NCBI RefSeq assembly: GCF_001592265.1
Contig: NZ_BCWP01000030.1
Location: forward strand, 1 to 42,643
DNA: 42,643 bases
Reading direction: 5' to 3'
Source: Curvibacter delicatus NBRC 14919
GTDB taxonomy: Bacteria; Pseudomonadota; Gammaproteobacteria; Burkholderiales; Burkholderiaceae_C
Shown here piece by piece: positions 16,695 to 24,867 of this stretch. Numbering within the stretch: position 1 is the stretch's first letter; each line of letters begins with the position of its first letter. The notes beneath the pieces were generated by a model. That model searched no databases. It was not told where the DNA came from and was given only the letters and a program-made list of their open reading frames with translations. The translations under genes and the position numbers were made by a program.

Positions 16695-17900
16695 ATGAAC
16701 AAGCCCATTCGTGTCTACCTAGACAGTAGCGACTTTTCCAGCCTGTCTAACTCCACGGACTCCGCCACTTGGGGTGAAACAACTAGCCAGCTTCAAGAGT
16801 GGGCTGATTCTGGTGTCGTTCAGTTTCTTTTTTCTGCTGTCCATCTCACAGAAATGGCACCGCTAGAGGCCAAGTTCACCCCGGCAGCGGCAGCAAGGGC
16901 AGATCTTGTTGTCCGTCTATGTGGACGCAATGCCCTCATATCTTTTGATCGCCTTGCGGAGTTAGAGCTCAGGAACTTAATTGACCCTCTCTCCTCATTG
17001 CCATCCGTAGTCTCTAGCGAAGCGGAATGGTATCCAAAGTGGGGGAACCTGATTTCTCCCGTGCAATGGGCCGAAACAGTCAACCAGGTGGATCTCACCG
17101 GCAAAGAGCAGGGTTTGAACAGAGAACAACGCCGCAGCCTGAAGCGACAGATGTTCAAGCGCGGGCTCCCCAAGAAAGCCACCCGTGAATTATTGTTCTC
17201 CAATGAAGAAAATATCGATTACTCAGATCTGCTGAAGCTTTATCCGATGCGTCTTCAAGATGCCCAGGTACTAGGTAGATACATGATTGGAAAGGCCTCT
17301 TCGGAGGAGGCCAATGCTGCGTTTCTAGAGAGTCTGCGTGACCCCCGTTGGATGATGCGGTGGTTTGCAGAACATCATGACAAGATGAGCCCTTTCATCT
17401 TTTGGCTTAGAAAGCCCGCTCAAGACCTTAATGAGGCAGTGAAGTCCATTGCAAACAAATCGCAGGAATTGCACAGACTTCAATCAACATTAGGACCAAA
17501 TTTCAAGCCAGATGTTCTCACGTCACAGTGGTGGACTAGTACCCAAGAAGAAATGCTGCAAAACTTCGCCAACAGAATGATCCGCGTTCTACTTCAGGAC
17601 ACGGAGACCACAGTAACTAGTCAGCAAGTTCGCGCACATTGTCCAGGCATAACGTCGTTTCTGCTTTCGGCAGTTTCTTTCGCCAAGGACTCCGTAACTG
17701 AAAACCCCCGTCAGCCAAAGGAGAGCGACTTCGCTGATGTGCTACATGCTATGTACGCGCCGTACGTTGATGTGTATAGGACTGATTCGTACATGGCAAA
17801 TCATGTTCGACGTCAGGTGGAGACTTATCCAACAACCGTTGTTCCAAAGTTGTCGCTATTAGTGCCCCTGCTTAGGGATAAGCTGGCTCGCCTAACTTAG
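16695..17900 (+). CDS. PIN-like domain protein, island cargo
   Basis: A 401-residue protein I do not recognise as a named family. The first strand VYLDSSDFSSLS (D10, D13), then AVHLTEMAPLE (E53, E58), then near the C-terminus SDFADVLHAMYAPYVDVYRT followed by D364 give the acidic layout of PIN ribonucleases. However, about 290 residues separate the second and third acidic motifs, where classic PIN domains have ~50. The middle is helical and charged. GAAGGG before the ATG at 16695 decides the start; the frame is open 18 codons earlier. Base and codon use are AT-richer than the neighbours, fitting transfer. No antitoxin gene is adjacent, so it is not a typical VapBC pair. A nuclease role, perhaps in phage defence, is inference. 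Confidence 0.7.
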   Translation: MNKPIRVYLDSSDFSSLSNSTDSATWGETTSQLQEWADSGVVQFLFSAVHLTEMAPLEAKFTPAAAARADLVVRLCGRNALISFDRLAELELRNLIDPLSSLPSVVSSEAEWYPKWGNLISPVQWAETVNQVDLTGKEQGLNREQRRSLKRQMFKRGLPKKATRELLFSNEENIDYSDLLKLYPMRLQDAQVLGRYMIGKASSEEANAAFLESLRDPRWMMRWFAEHHDKMSPFIFWLRKPAQDLNEAVKSIANKSQELHRLQSTLGPNFKPDVLTSQWWTSTQEEMLQNFANRMIRVLLQDTETTVTSQQVRAHCPGITSFLLSAVSFAKDSVTENPRQPKESDFADVLHAMYAPYVDVYRTDSYMANHVRRQVETYPTTVVPKLSLLVPLLRDKLARLT

Positions 17901-18014
17901 CTCAAGCTTTTGCTGAGAGCCATTCCTTGGTCACACTATACGCAAAAGGCACCGACTACAACCCAGTACCGCGCATCAGACCAAGTCGATGCCCACGGAG
18001 ACAGCAGTAGCTCC

Positions 18015-18060
18015 AATCAAGGACTTGACCGAAAGGTCAGGTCCTTTTTCTTTGCCCGGC
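18015..18060 (+). repeat. Right 46-bp direct repeat (candidate attR)
   Basis: Identical over 46 bp to 16284-16329. It closes the AT-richer block and ends 43 bases before the GGDEF-EAL start codon. The 114 bases between the PIN-like stop and this repeat hold no gene that I can see. Confidence 0.9.
18021..18054 (+). terminator. Duplicated tRNA-type terminator (right copy)
   Basis: The same GAAA-loop hairpin and T-tract as after the tRNA. Here it ends transcripts of the PIN-like gene and insulates the downstream GGDEF-EAL gene from the island. Confidence 0.85.
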
Positions 18061-18103
18061 GTTTCCTCACAGATACGGGTATCGGTTTTGCTAAAGTGCA
18101 CCG

Positions 18104-21034
18104 ATGTCAAAGGGCGAAACCACCTCCAACCGTGCGCTGCTGATTCCCGGCATTTTTCTGCTCCTGGGTTTGACGCTGACCTACTTTCTGCAGGGCAGCG
18201 CCCGCGAGGCAGCGCGGGAAACGCTGCACGACGAGTTCAAATTCCGTGTCAGCGAAGTCCTCGGAAACATTGACCGGCGTCTGCAGAGCTACGAACAGAT
18301 CCTCGAGAGTACCGCCGGTCTGTTCGCCGCATCAGACCAGGTGGCGCACGGCGACTTCGTTGAATACGTTCACGCACTGAGGCTGGAAGGGAAATACCCA
18401 GGCATTCAGGGTGTCGGGTTTGCCAAGCTCGTGCCGCACAAGGACAAAACCAGGCACATCAGCGAGATGCGGGCCAGCGGCCGGGCGGACTACGACATCC
18501 GACCGGCAGGGCAGCGCGATGTCTACACCCCCATCGTTTACCTGGAGCCGTCCACCTCGCGCAACCATCGCGCCATCGGGTACGACATGTATTCCGAGCC
18601 GGTGCGCCGTGCCGCGCTGGAACAAGCACGGGATGAAGAAAAAACCAGAATCAGCGGCAAGGTGCGGCTGGTGCAGGAAACCGACCAGGATCTGCAAGCT
18701 GGCTTTCTGATGTACCTGCCGGTTTATCAGCGCAAGACCACGCATCAAACCCTCGAAGAGCGCCGCACAAACCTGATCGGCTGGGTCTACGCGCCCTTCC
18801 GCATGAATGACCTGATGGCAGGCATCCTGGGCGAACGTTTTGGTGAAGCCAACGCGGTGCTGAACCTTGAAATCTTTGATGGCGACTCGCTCCAGGCCAG
18901 CCAGCAGATGTTCAACTCGAACGGCCAAGGCCATGAAAACGCCCAATTTCATGCCGTCCAGCGCATCGCGCTGTTTGGGCACCAATGGACCGTGGTCATC
19001 GACTCGCTTGCCCCTTTCGAGGCCCGGATGCGGAGCGACAAGGCCAACATCATTGCCTTGGCCGGCACCATTGCCAGCCTGCTGCTGGCCTTGGTGGGTT
19101 GGCTGCTTGCAACGGCGCGGGCACGCGCGCTGGCCATCGCGCACCGGATGACCGAGGAGTTGCAGCAAAGCGAAGCCGCACAAAAGCGGCTCAATCGCGC
19201 CCTGCGTCTGCTCAGTGACTGCAACATGGCCTTGGTGCACGCGGAAGAAGAATATAAGCTGCTGTCCGAGATTTTCCGCCTGTGTGTCGAGCGCGGTGGC
19301 TACCTCATGGCCTGGGTTGGTTACGCGGAGCAGGATGCCCAGAAGAGCGTGCGGCCGATCGCGCAGTCCGGCTACGAAAGCGGCTACCTGGAAAAGATCA
19401 ACATCTCCTGGGCCGACGACGAACACGGACGGGGCCCGACAGGCACCGCCATTCGCAGCGGGCGGCCGAATGTCAACCAGAACATCCTGACCAACCCGGC
19501 CATGGCGCCGTGGCGCGAAGCAGCCAGCCAGCGCGGCTATCAGTCCAGCGTGGCACTGCCCCTGATCTGCGAGGCCCGGGTGCTGGGCGCCCTCAACGTC
19601 TATGCCCATGACCCGGGGGCTTTCGACCCCGAAGAACTGCACCTGCTGGAGGAGCTGGCGAATGATCTGGCCTACGGCATCGTGGCCTTGCGCACCCGCG
19701 AGGAACACGCCGCCGCCAAGGACCGCCTCACGTTCCTGGACCACTTCGACCCCCTGACCCACCTGCCCAATCGCCTGCTGCTGCGCGACCGCTTCGAGCG
19801 TGCCGCGCTGAGCGCCAAGAGCGAGCAAAAGACCGTTTGTCTGTTGTACCTCGACCTGGACCAGTTCAAGCAGGTCAACGACAGCCTGGGTTATGCGGTG
19901 GGCGACCGGGTGCTGGTCGGCGTCGTGGAGCGGTTGCGTCAGTGCGTCCCTCCGGCTGCCACCATCAGCCGCCTGAGCGGAGACGAGTTCGTCGTGCTGC
20001 TGACGGGTAACTACGATGCCACCGGCATTGCAGTTGTCGCCAACACCATCCGTGATGTCTTTGCCGAGCCTCTGGCCATTGACACGCATGTGCTGAACCT
20101 GTCCTTCTCCATCGGCATCAGCCTGTACCCGAACGATGGCGAGGATTTCGACACCCTGCTCAAGCACGCCCACACGGCCATTGGCAGCGCCAAGGAGGCC
20201 GGGCGCAATACCTATCGCTTCTTCACGCGCGAAATGAATGCGGGCCTGGCTGAGCAGATCCGCCTCACCGGCGGCCTCAGCAACGCTGTTCGCCATGGCG
20301 AGTTCCTGCTCCACTACCAACCCCAGATCGACATTCAAAGCGGCCGGATCACCGGCGCCGAGGCCCTGGTACGCTGGCAACACCCGACCGACGGACTGGT
20401 GCCGCCGGGCAAGTTCATCAGCCTGGCGGAACGCAGCGGCCACATCGTGCAGATTGGCGAATGGGTGCTGAATGAAACCTGCCGCCAGGGCAAGCTCTGG
20501 ATGGACCGGTACCCGCAGGCGCCGGTGGTGGCCGTCAACCTTTCAGCCTTGCAGTTCAAGCGCGGCAATGTACTGGAGATGGTGAGCAAAGCGCTCACCA
20601 CGTCCGGCTTGCGCCCGGACCGCCTGGAGCTGGAGCTGACCGAATCCATCCTGCTGCAGGATGTGGAGGCCACCATGAAAACCTTGCAAGGCCTGAAGGC
20701 CTTGGGCGTCAAGCTGTCCATCGATGATTTCGGCACCGGCTATTCCAGCCTGTCCTACCTCAAGCAGCTGGCCATCGACAAGCTCAAGATCGACCAATCG
20801 TTCGTGGGAGACATGCTGACCGATGAAGACGGCGCCTCGATCGTCAAGGCCATCATCCAGCTGGGGCATACCCTGCAACTGACGGTCATCGCCGAGGGCG
20901 TGGAGACCGATGCCCAACTGGCGTTCCTCAACACCGCAGGCTGTGATGAAGCGCAAGGTTATCTGTTCAGCCGCCCTGTCCCGGCCGATCAGTTTGCCAA
21001 GCTGCTGGAGAAGAAAGAAGCCGAGCGGGCTTGA
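18104..21034 (+). CDS. CHASE-GAF-GGDEF-EAL cyclic-di-GMP enzyme
   Basis: A 976-residue membrane sensor. One N-terminal helix (~11-29), a periplasmic CHASE-type domain (~70-290, with LEGKYPGIQGVGFAKLVP) and a second helix (~308-330) precede a GAF domain (~365-525). GGDEF (~535-690) has the variant SGDEF at 625-629. EAL (~710-960) has EALVRW at 753, ELTES, DDFGTGYSSLSYLK and EGVETDAQ. The EAL residues for c-di-GMP hydrolysis look complete. The SGDEF form still keeps the two acidic residues, so cyclase activity is possible. The start has no good ribosome site, and TGCTAAAGT at 18089-18097 could give a nearly leaderless transcript. It lies directly after the island. Confidence 0.9.
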   Translation: MSKGETTSNRALLIPGIFLLLGLTLTYFLQGSAREAARETLHDEFKFRVSEVLGNIDRRLQSYEQILESTAGLFAASDQVAHGDFVEYVHALRLEGKYPGIQGVGFAKLVPHKDKTRHISEMRASGRADYDIRPAGQRDVYTPIVYLEPSTSRNHRAIGYDMYSEPVRRAALEQARDEEKTRISGKVRLVQETDQDLQAGFLMYLPVYQRKTTHQTLEERRTNLIGWVYAPFRMNDLMAGILGERFGEANAVLNLEIFDGDSLQASQQMFNSNGQGHENAQFHAVQRIALFGHQWTVVIDSLAPFEARMRSDKANIIALAGTIASLLLALVGWLLATARARALAIAHRMTEELQQSEAAQKRLNRALRLLSDCNMALVHAEEEYKLLSEIFRLCVERGGYLMAWVGYAEQDAQKSVRPIAQSGYESGYLEKINISWADDEHGRGPTGTAIRSGRPNVNQNILTNPAMAPWREAASQRGYQSSVALPLICEARVLGALNVYAHDPGAFDPEELHLLEELANDLAYGIVALRTREEHAAAKDRLTFLDHFDPLTHLPNRLLLRDRFERAALSAKSEQKTVCLLYLDLDQFKQVNDSLGYAVGDRVLVGVVERLRQCVPPAATISRLSGDEFVVLLTGNYDATGIAVVANTIRDVFAEPLAIDTHVLNLSFSIGISLYPNDGEDFDTLLKHAHTAIGSAKEAGRNTYRFFTREMNAGLAEQIRLTGGLSNAVRHGEFLLHYQPQIDIQSGRITGAEALVRWQHPTDGLVPPGKFISLAERSGHIVQIGEWVLNETCRQGKLWMDRYPQAPVVAVNLSALQFKRGNVLEMVSKALTTSGLRPDRLELELTESILLQDVEATMKTLQGLKALGVKLSIDDFGTGYSSLSYLKQLAIDKLKIDQSFVGDMLTDEDGASIVKAIIQLGHTLQLTVIAEGVETDAQLAFLNTAGCDEAQGYLFSRPVPADQFAKLLEKKEAERA

Positions 21035-21067
21035 ACGGCTCACCGCCGGCACGGCACGGGCCGCGCT

Positions 21068-21403
21068 TCACGTGCGGGCTGCAACGCAGATCGTCACGAG
21101 TGCGGACGAGTCAACCAGCGCCCGCAGGGCATGCGGCTCGTTGCGCCGCAGGTGGATAAAACCGCCGGGCTCCAGCAGTTGTGTCCCCTGCGGGGTGTCG
21201 AACTCGATGCGGCCCTCGATGCACTGCACGGTGATTTCACCAGGCGCACTGTGCTCATGCAGCGCCATGCCGGCGCGCAGCACGATACGCACAACTTCCA
21301 GTTGATCGGCCTTGAGCAGTGCCATCGTTTTGGCATGGGCCAACTGCTCGCCCAGCGGCAGCACACTCACCACCTGGCCCGACTGCACATGTTGTTGTGC
21401 CAT
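21068..21403 (-). CDS. Small cupin-domain protein
   Basis: A 111-residue single-domain cupin. The two conserved cupin strands are visible: LRAGMALHEHSAPGEITVQC (H49 and H51 as likely metal ligands, E56) and LEPGGFIHLRRNEPHAL. GGGAG precedes the ATG. Such small proteins bind a metal and a small ligand or act as sensors; the substrate is unknown. It converges on the GGDEF-EAL gene and is divergent from the ubiU operon, whose other members are anaerobic, so a low-oxygen role is possible but not shown. Confidence 0.8.
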   Translation of the reverse strand: MAQQHVQSGQVVSVLPLGEQLAHAKTMALLKADQLEVVRIVLRAGMALHEHSAPGEITVQCIEGRIEFDTPQGTQLLEPGGFIHLRRNEPHALRALVDSSALVTICVAART

Positions 21404-21717
21404 GGAACGCTCCCCGTCTGATGGCTGGGTGCACGCACCCGCTGGCGCCAGCGGCGCCTTGGCCTGGCGCGGCTTGCGCCGGCCTGAAGTGCGTGCATGC
21501 CAGATAGATATACAGAACAGACATCTTTTAGCATGGTCGCATGACGAACGTCAATTGACCGCAAGCGAAACGTGGGCATGGACCGGCATGTTGGGGCCGG
21601 CGCCAGTAGCCTCTGCGGAGTCTCTGATGCAGATCAACAGCGCTCTGGATCGGGCGGCGTATCGTGCAACCCAGTGCGACAAGGCCCTCCCGGCACCCGC
21701 ACCGGAAACCGAGTCAC
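21404..21717. other. Long intergenic region before ubiU
   Basis: 314 bases without a credible gene. It holds two small palindromes near the cupin start (GGGTGC-AC-GCACCC at 21427 and GCTGGCGCCAGC at 21441), a 10-base palindrome GTCAATTGAC at 21550, and an FNR-like box with a matching -10 described separately. The reading frames seen across it have no ribosome sites or family features. Confidence 0.6.
21624..21637 (+). promoter_or_regulatory. FNR/ANR-like box of the ubiU operon promoter
   Basis: CTGAT-GCAG-ATCAA differs from the FNR/ANR consensus TTGAT-N4-ATCAA at one base. A class II site centred here (21630.5) predicts a start near 21672 and a -10 at 21660-21665, where TATCGT (4 of 6 matches) is found. 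The start would lie 46 bases before the ubiU ATG. Confidence 0.55.
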
Positions 21718-22785
21718 ATGGAACCCTTGTCCCCTCTCGCTGATGCTGCCACGCTGGATGGATTGGCGACATCTGCAGCCCCTCCGTTGGAGCTGGTATG
21801 CCCAGCGGGCAGCCTGCCCGCCTTGAAGGCCGCTGTCGACAACGGCGCCAGTTGCGTTTACCTCGGCCTGCGCGATGCCACCAATGCGCGCAATTTCGCC
21901 GGCCTCAATTTCGATGAAGCCGCCATTGCCAACGGCATCGGCTACGCGCATGCGCGCGGCTGCAAGGTGTTCATGGCACTCAACACCTACCCGCAGGCGG
22001 CCAACCCCGGCCTTTGGCGCGAAGCCTTGGACAAGGCCGTCGACCTGGGTGTGGATGCTGTGATCCTGGCCGACCCGGGGCTGATGCAGTATGCGGCCAC
22101 GCGCCACCCTCAGTTGCGGTTGCACCTGTCGGTGCAGGGGTCGGCCACCAATTACGATGCCATCAACTTCTACCGCGAACAGTTCGGTATCGTGCGGGCC
22201 GTGCTGCCGCGCGTGCTGTCGCTGACACAGGTTCAACAGGTGATCGACAAGACCCCGGTGGAGATCGAGGTGTTCGGTTTCGGTAGCCTGTGCGTGATGG
22301 TCGAAGGGCGCTGCGCGCTTTCCAGCTACGTGACGGGCGAATCACCTAATACACACGGCGTGTGCTCACCAGCCAAGGCCGTGCGTTGGCAGGAAACGCC
22401 CAAGGGCCTGGAGTCGCGCCTGGGTGGTGTGCTGATCGACCGTTACGCCACCGGCGAAAACGCCGGCTACCCGACGCTGTGCAAGGGCCGTTTCGATGTC
22501 GATGACGAAGAGAACTACTACGCCATCGAGGAGCCCACCAGCCTGAACACGCTGGAACTGTTGCCGCAGCTCATGAAGATGGGCGTGCGCGCCATCAAGA
22601 TCGAAGGGCGCCAACGCAGCCCGGCCTATGTGGCGCAAGTGACCAAGGTGTGGCGCGAAGCCATTGACCAATGCAGGGTTGCACCGCACCGCTACGCGCC
22701 CAGGACGGGCTGGATGGCCAGCCTGGACCAGGTGGCCGAAGGCCAGCAGCACACCCTGGGCGCCTACCACCGGCCCTGGAAATGA
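21718..22785 (+). CDS. ubiU: Oxygen-independent ubiquinone hydroxylation protein UbiU
   Basis: A 355-residue U32-family protein. The four Fe-S cysteines are at 192, 199, 216 and 255; their spacing (7, 17, 39) equals that of E. coli UbiU (169, 176, 193, 232). Family blocks include [19 protein letters not shown] and [14 protein letters not shown]. With UbiV it forms a [4Fe-4S] heterodimer that hydroxylates the ubiquinone ring without O2, with prephenate as the probable oxygen source. The ATG at 21718 gives a ~23-residue extension before the domain; open frame further upstream is not needed. It overlaps ubiV by 4 bases (ATGA). Confidence 0.95.
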   Translation: MEPLSPLADAATLDGLATSAAPPLELVCPAGSLPALKAAVDNGASCVYLGLRDATNARNFAGLNFDEAAIANGIGYAHARGCKVFMALNTYPQAANPGLWREALDKAVDLGVDAVILADPGLMQYAATRHPQLRLHLSVQGSATNYDAINFYREQFGIVRAVLPRVLSLTQVQQVIDKTPVEIEVFGFGSLCVMVEGRCALSSYVTGESPNTHGVCSPAKAVRWQETPKGLESRLGGVLIDRYATGENAGYPTLCKGRFDVDDEENYYAIEEPTSLNTLELLPQLMKMGVRAIKIEGRQRSPAYVAQVTKVWREAIDQCRVAPHRYAPRTGWMASLDQVAEGQQHTLGAYHRPWK

Positions 22786-23699
22786 CAAAGTCCCGCACCA
22801 TGAAAATCGCCCTCGGGCCGCTGCTGTACTACTGGCCGCGCGATACTGTTTTCAACTTCTACGACCGCATGGCTGCAACAAAGGTCGACATCGTCTACCT
22901 GGGCGAGACCGTGTGCTCGCGCCGCCATGAACTTCGCCTGGCCGACTGGCTGGCCATTGCGGCCCGCCTGCGCGAGGCCGGCAAGGAAGTGGTTCTCTCC
23001 ACCCAGGTGTTGCTCGAATCGGGCTCCGACGTGAGTGTGATGCACAAGATTGCCGACAACGGCGAGTTCGCGGTGGAGGCCAACGACATGGGTGCCGTGC
23101 AACGCCTGGCCGGCAAGCTGCCGTTCGTGGCCGGCCCGCACCTCAACCTCTACAACCTGCCCACACTGCAGTGGATGGCTTCGCTGGGCGCCAGCCGCTG
23201 GGTCATGCCGCTGGAGATGAAGCAGGACGATCTGGCCCTGCTGCAGCAAGGCCGCCCCAGCGGGCTGCAAACCGAGGTGTTTGCCTATGGCCGCCTGCCG
23301 CTGGCCTATTCGGCGCGTTGTTTCACGGCGCGGCACAACAACCTTCCCAAGGACGATTGCCGCTTCAGCTGCCTGCAGCACCCGGATGGCCTGCTGCTCA
23401 AGACGCGTGAGAGCGAAGAGTTCCTGGTACTCAACGGCACACAAACTCAGTCAGCACGCGTCTACAACCTGGTGGATGCTTTGGACGATATGCAGGCACT
23501 GGGCGTGGATGTGATCCGGCTCAGCCCGCAGCCACAGCACATGGCCGAGGTGGTGGCCGTGTTCGATGCCGCACGTACACAGGGGCTGGCACTGCAGGCA
23601 GCACTGGCCCGCCTGCAGCCACTCATGCCCGCACAGGGCTGCAACGGCTACTGGCATGGCCGCCCAGGACTGGAACAGGTCTCACTCGCCACCGCCTGA
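22782..23699 (+). CDS. ubiV: Oxygen-independent ubiquinone hydroxylation protein UbiV
   Basis: A U32-family protein of 305 residues from the ATG overlapping the ubiU stop, or 299 from the next ATG at 22800 ([14 protein letters not shown]). Counted from the second start, its cysteines 39, 174, 187 and 191 match the E. coli UbiV pattern (39, 180, 193, 197), including the C-x12-C-x3-C cluster. It is the partner of UbiU in the cytosolic Fe-S hydroxylase. A HlyIII-family gene starts 5 bases after its stop. Confidence 0.95.
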   Translation: MTKSRTMKIALGPLLYYWPRDTVFNFYDRMAATKVDIVYLGETVCSRRHELRLADWLAIAARLREAGKEVVLSTQVLLESGSDVSVMHKIADNGEFAVEANDMGAVQRLAGKLPFVAGPHLNLYNLPTLQWMASLGASRWVMPLEMKQDDLALLQQGRPSGLQTEVFAYGRLPLAYSARCFTARHNNLPKDDCRFSCLQHPDGLLLKTRESEEFLVLNGTQTQSARVYNLVDALDDMQALGVDVIRLSPQPQHMAEVVAVFDAARTQGLALQAALARLQPLMPAQGCNGYWHGRPGLEQVSLATA

Positions 23700-23704
23700 A
23701 CGCC

Positions 23705-24322
23705 ATGTATTACACCGAACGCTTCAACGGCTACAGCCACCTGGCAGGCACGGCACTGGCCATGGCTGGCTCGGTCGTGCTGATCGTGCTGGCGGCACGC
23801 CTGGGTGACCCCTGGAAGATCGTCAGCTTCAGCATCTACGGCGCCATGCTGATGGCGCTGTACCTGTTTTCCACCCTGTACCACAGCGTGCGCGGCCGCG
23901 CCAAGGACGTGCTGCGCAAGTTCGACCATTGCAGCATCTACCTGCTGATCGCCGGCAGCTACACGCCGTTCACGCTGGTGTCGCTGCGCGGGGCCTGGGG
24001 CTGGTCGCTGCTGGGCGTGGTGTGGGGGCTGGCCCTGCTGGGCATCCTGCAGGAGATCTGGCTCGCCAAGGGCGCGCGCATGCTCTCGCTGGTCATTTAC
24101 GTGCTGATGGGCTGGTTGGCCCTGGTGGCGGCGGCACCGCTGTGGGACGCGCTCACGCCCGCCGGCTTTGCCTGGCTGGCCGCCGGGGGCGCCTGCTACA
24201 CCCTGGGCATCGTGTTTTACGCCACCGACCATAAGGTGCGCCACGGCCATGGCGTGTGGCACCTGTTTGTGTTGGGTGGCAGTTCCTGTCACTTTTTCAC
24301 CGTGTTGTTTTACGTCGCCTGA
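23705..24322 (+). CDS. HlyIII/PAQR-family membrane protein
   Basis: A 205-residue, seven-helix protein of the hemolysin III/CREST superfamily. The metal-site residues seen in this group are all here: S56 and H60 in LFSTLYHS, D74 in RKFDHCSIY, and H182-x3-H186 near the C-terminus. Relatives (PAQR receptors, alkaline ceramidases) are zinc-dependent membrane hydrolases of lipid amides; the bacterial members are poorly understood and hemolysis is probably not their function. It sits between ubiV (5-base gap) and ubiT (1-base overlap, TGATG), so it is co-expressed with anaerobic ubiquinone synthesis. A role in lipid handling for that pathway is inference. Confidence 0.88.
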   Translation: MYYTERFNGYSHLAGTALAMAGSVVLIVLAARLGDPWKIVSFSIYGAMLMALYLFSTLYHSVRGRAKDVLRKFDHCSIYLLIAGSYTPFTLVSLRGAWGWSLLGVVWGLALLGILQEIWLAKGARMLSLVIYVLMGWLALVAAAPLWDALTPAGFAWLAAGGACYTLGIVFYATDHKVRHGHGVWHLFVLGGSSCHFFTVLFYVA

Positions 24323-24867
24323 TGGCCTGGACCAATATGAGCCCCTCGACTCCCGCCGCCGACCGATCAACTCCGTTTGTGCTGCCCGCCGCAGCCGCCT
24401 CTCTCCTGGCACGGTTGCCGGCCTACCCGGGTTCGCTGCTGCTGGTGACGGCGCTCAACCTCGGCCTGGCACCACAATTGCCGGCTGACGTGCGCGCGCT
24501 GTTGGCTAGCAAGAAACTGCGCATCCATGTGCGCGATGCGCGTCTGACCTTTGACTTCACCTGGACTGGCCAGCGCTTCGCGGCTTGCGCCGCGCAGCAA
24601 GCCGCCGACCTGACCATCGCGGCCAGCGCCCACGATTTCCTGCGCTTGGCGCAACGCCAGGAAGACCCGGACACGCTGTTCTTCAGTCGCCGCCTCTCGA
24701 TGGAAGGCGATACTGAGCTTGGCCTGATGGTCAAGAACACGCTTGATGCACTGGAGCTGCCCATTCTCGACCTGCAGCAGCTGGCACCTCCCCGCATGTT
24801 GGCGCGCATCGCTGCCTGGCGATCCGCTGCGGCCGGACACCGTCATTCCGGAGGACTGCATGAGTGA
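24322..24867 (+). CDS. ubiT: SCP2-domain lipid-binding protein UbiT
   Basis: A 181-residue SCP2-domain protein (domain ~40-145). LTIAASAHDFLRLAQRQEDP and LFFSRRLSMEGDTELGLMVK are characteristic of UbiT, the anaerobic counterpart of UbiJ, which binds the lipid tail of ubiquinone precursors in the O2-independent pathway. The ATG overlaps the HlyIII stop (TGATG); another ATG lies at 24337. Its end overlaps the DGC-domain gene by 8 bases. UbiT, UbiU and UbiV are known to work together in E. coli and Pseudomonas aeruginosa, where they support denitrifying growth. Confidence 0.92.
   Translation: MAWTNMSPSTPAADRSTPFVLPAAAASLLARLPAYPGSLLLVTALNLGLAPQLPADVRALLASKKLRIHVRDARLTFDFTWTGQRFAACAAQQAADLTIAASAHDFLRLAQRQEDPDTLFFSRRLSMEGDTELGLMVKNTLDALELPILDLQQLAPPRMLARIAAWRSAAAGHRHSGGLHE

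Larger units (their letters stand above)
16284..18060. mobile_element. Small island after tRNA-Lys flanked by 46-bp direct repeats
   Basis: Two identical 46-bp repeats (16284-16329 and 18015-18060) bracket a block that is clearly AT-richer than the genome on both sides. It contains an integrase remnant and one complete gene for a PIN-like protein. The repeats contain the tRNA-Lys terminator. Removing one repeat unit (1731 bp) would leave tRNA, terminator and GGDEF-EAL gene in a normal compact order. The best reading is a reduced integrative element whose attL and attR are the repeats. It has no intact integrase, so it would need one in trans or move by homologous recombination. Confidence 0.7.

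Noticed and set aside
16695-17900. PIN-like gene as the toxin of a VapBC pair
   Set aside because: No small antitoxin gene is adjacent, and the protein is about three times the size of VapC.
18332-20443. 703-codon minus-strand open frame opposite the GGDEF-EAL gene
   Set aside because: Product lacks family features and mirrors codon bias of the real gene.
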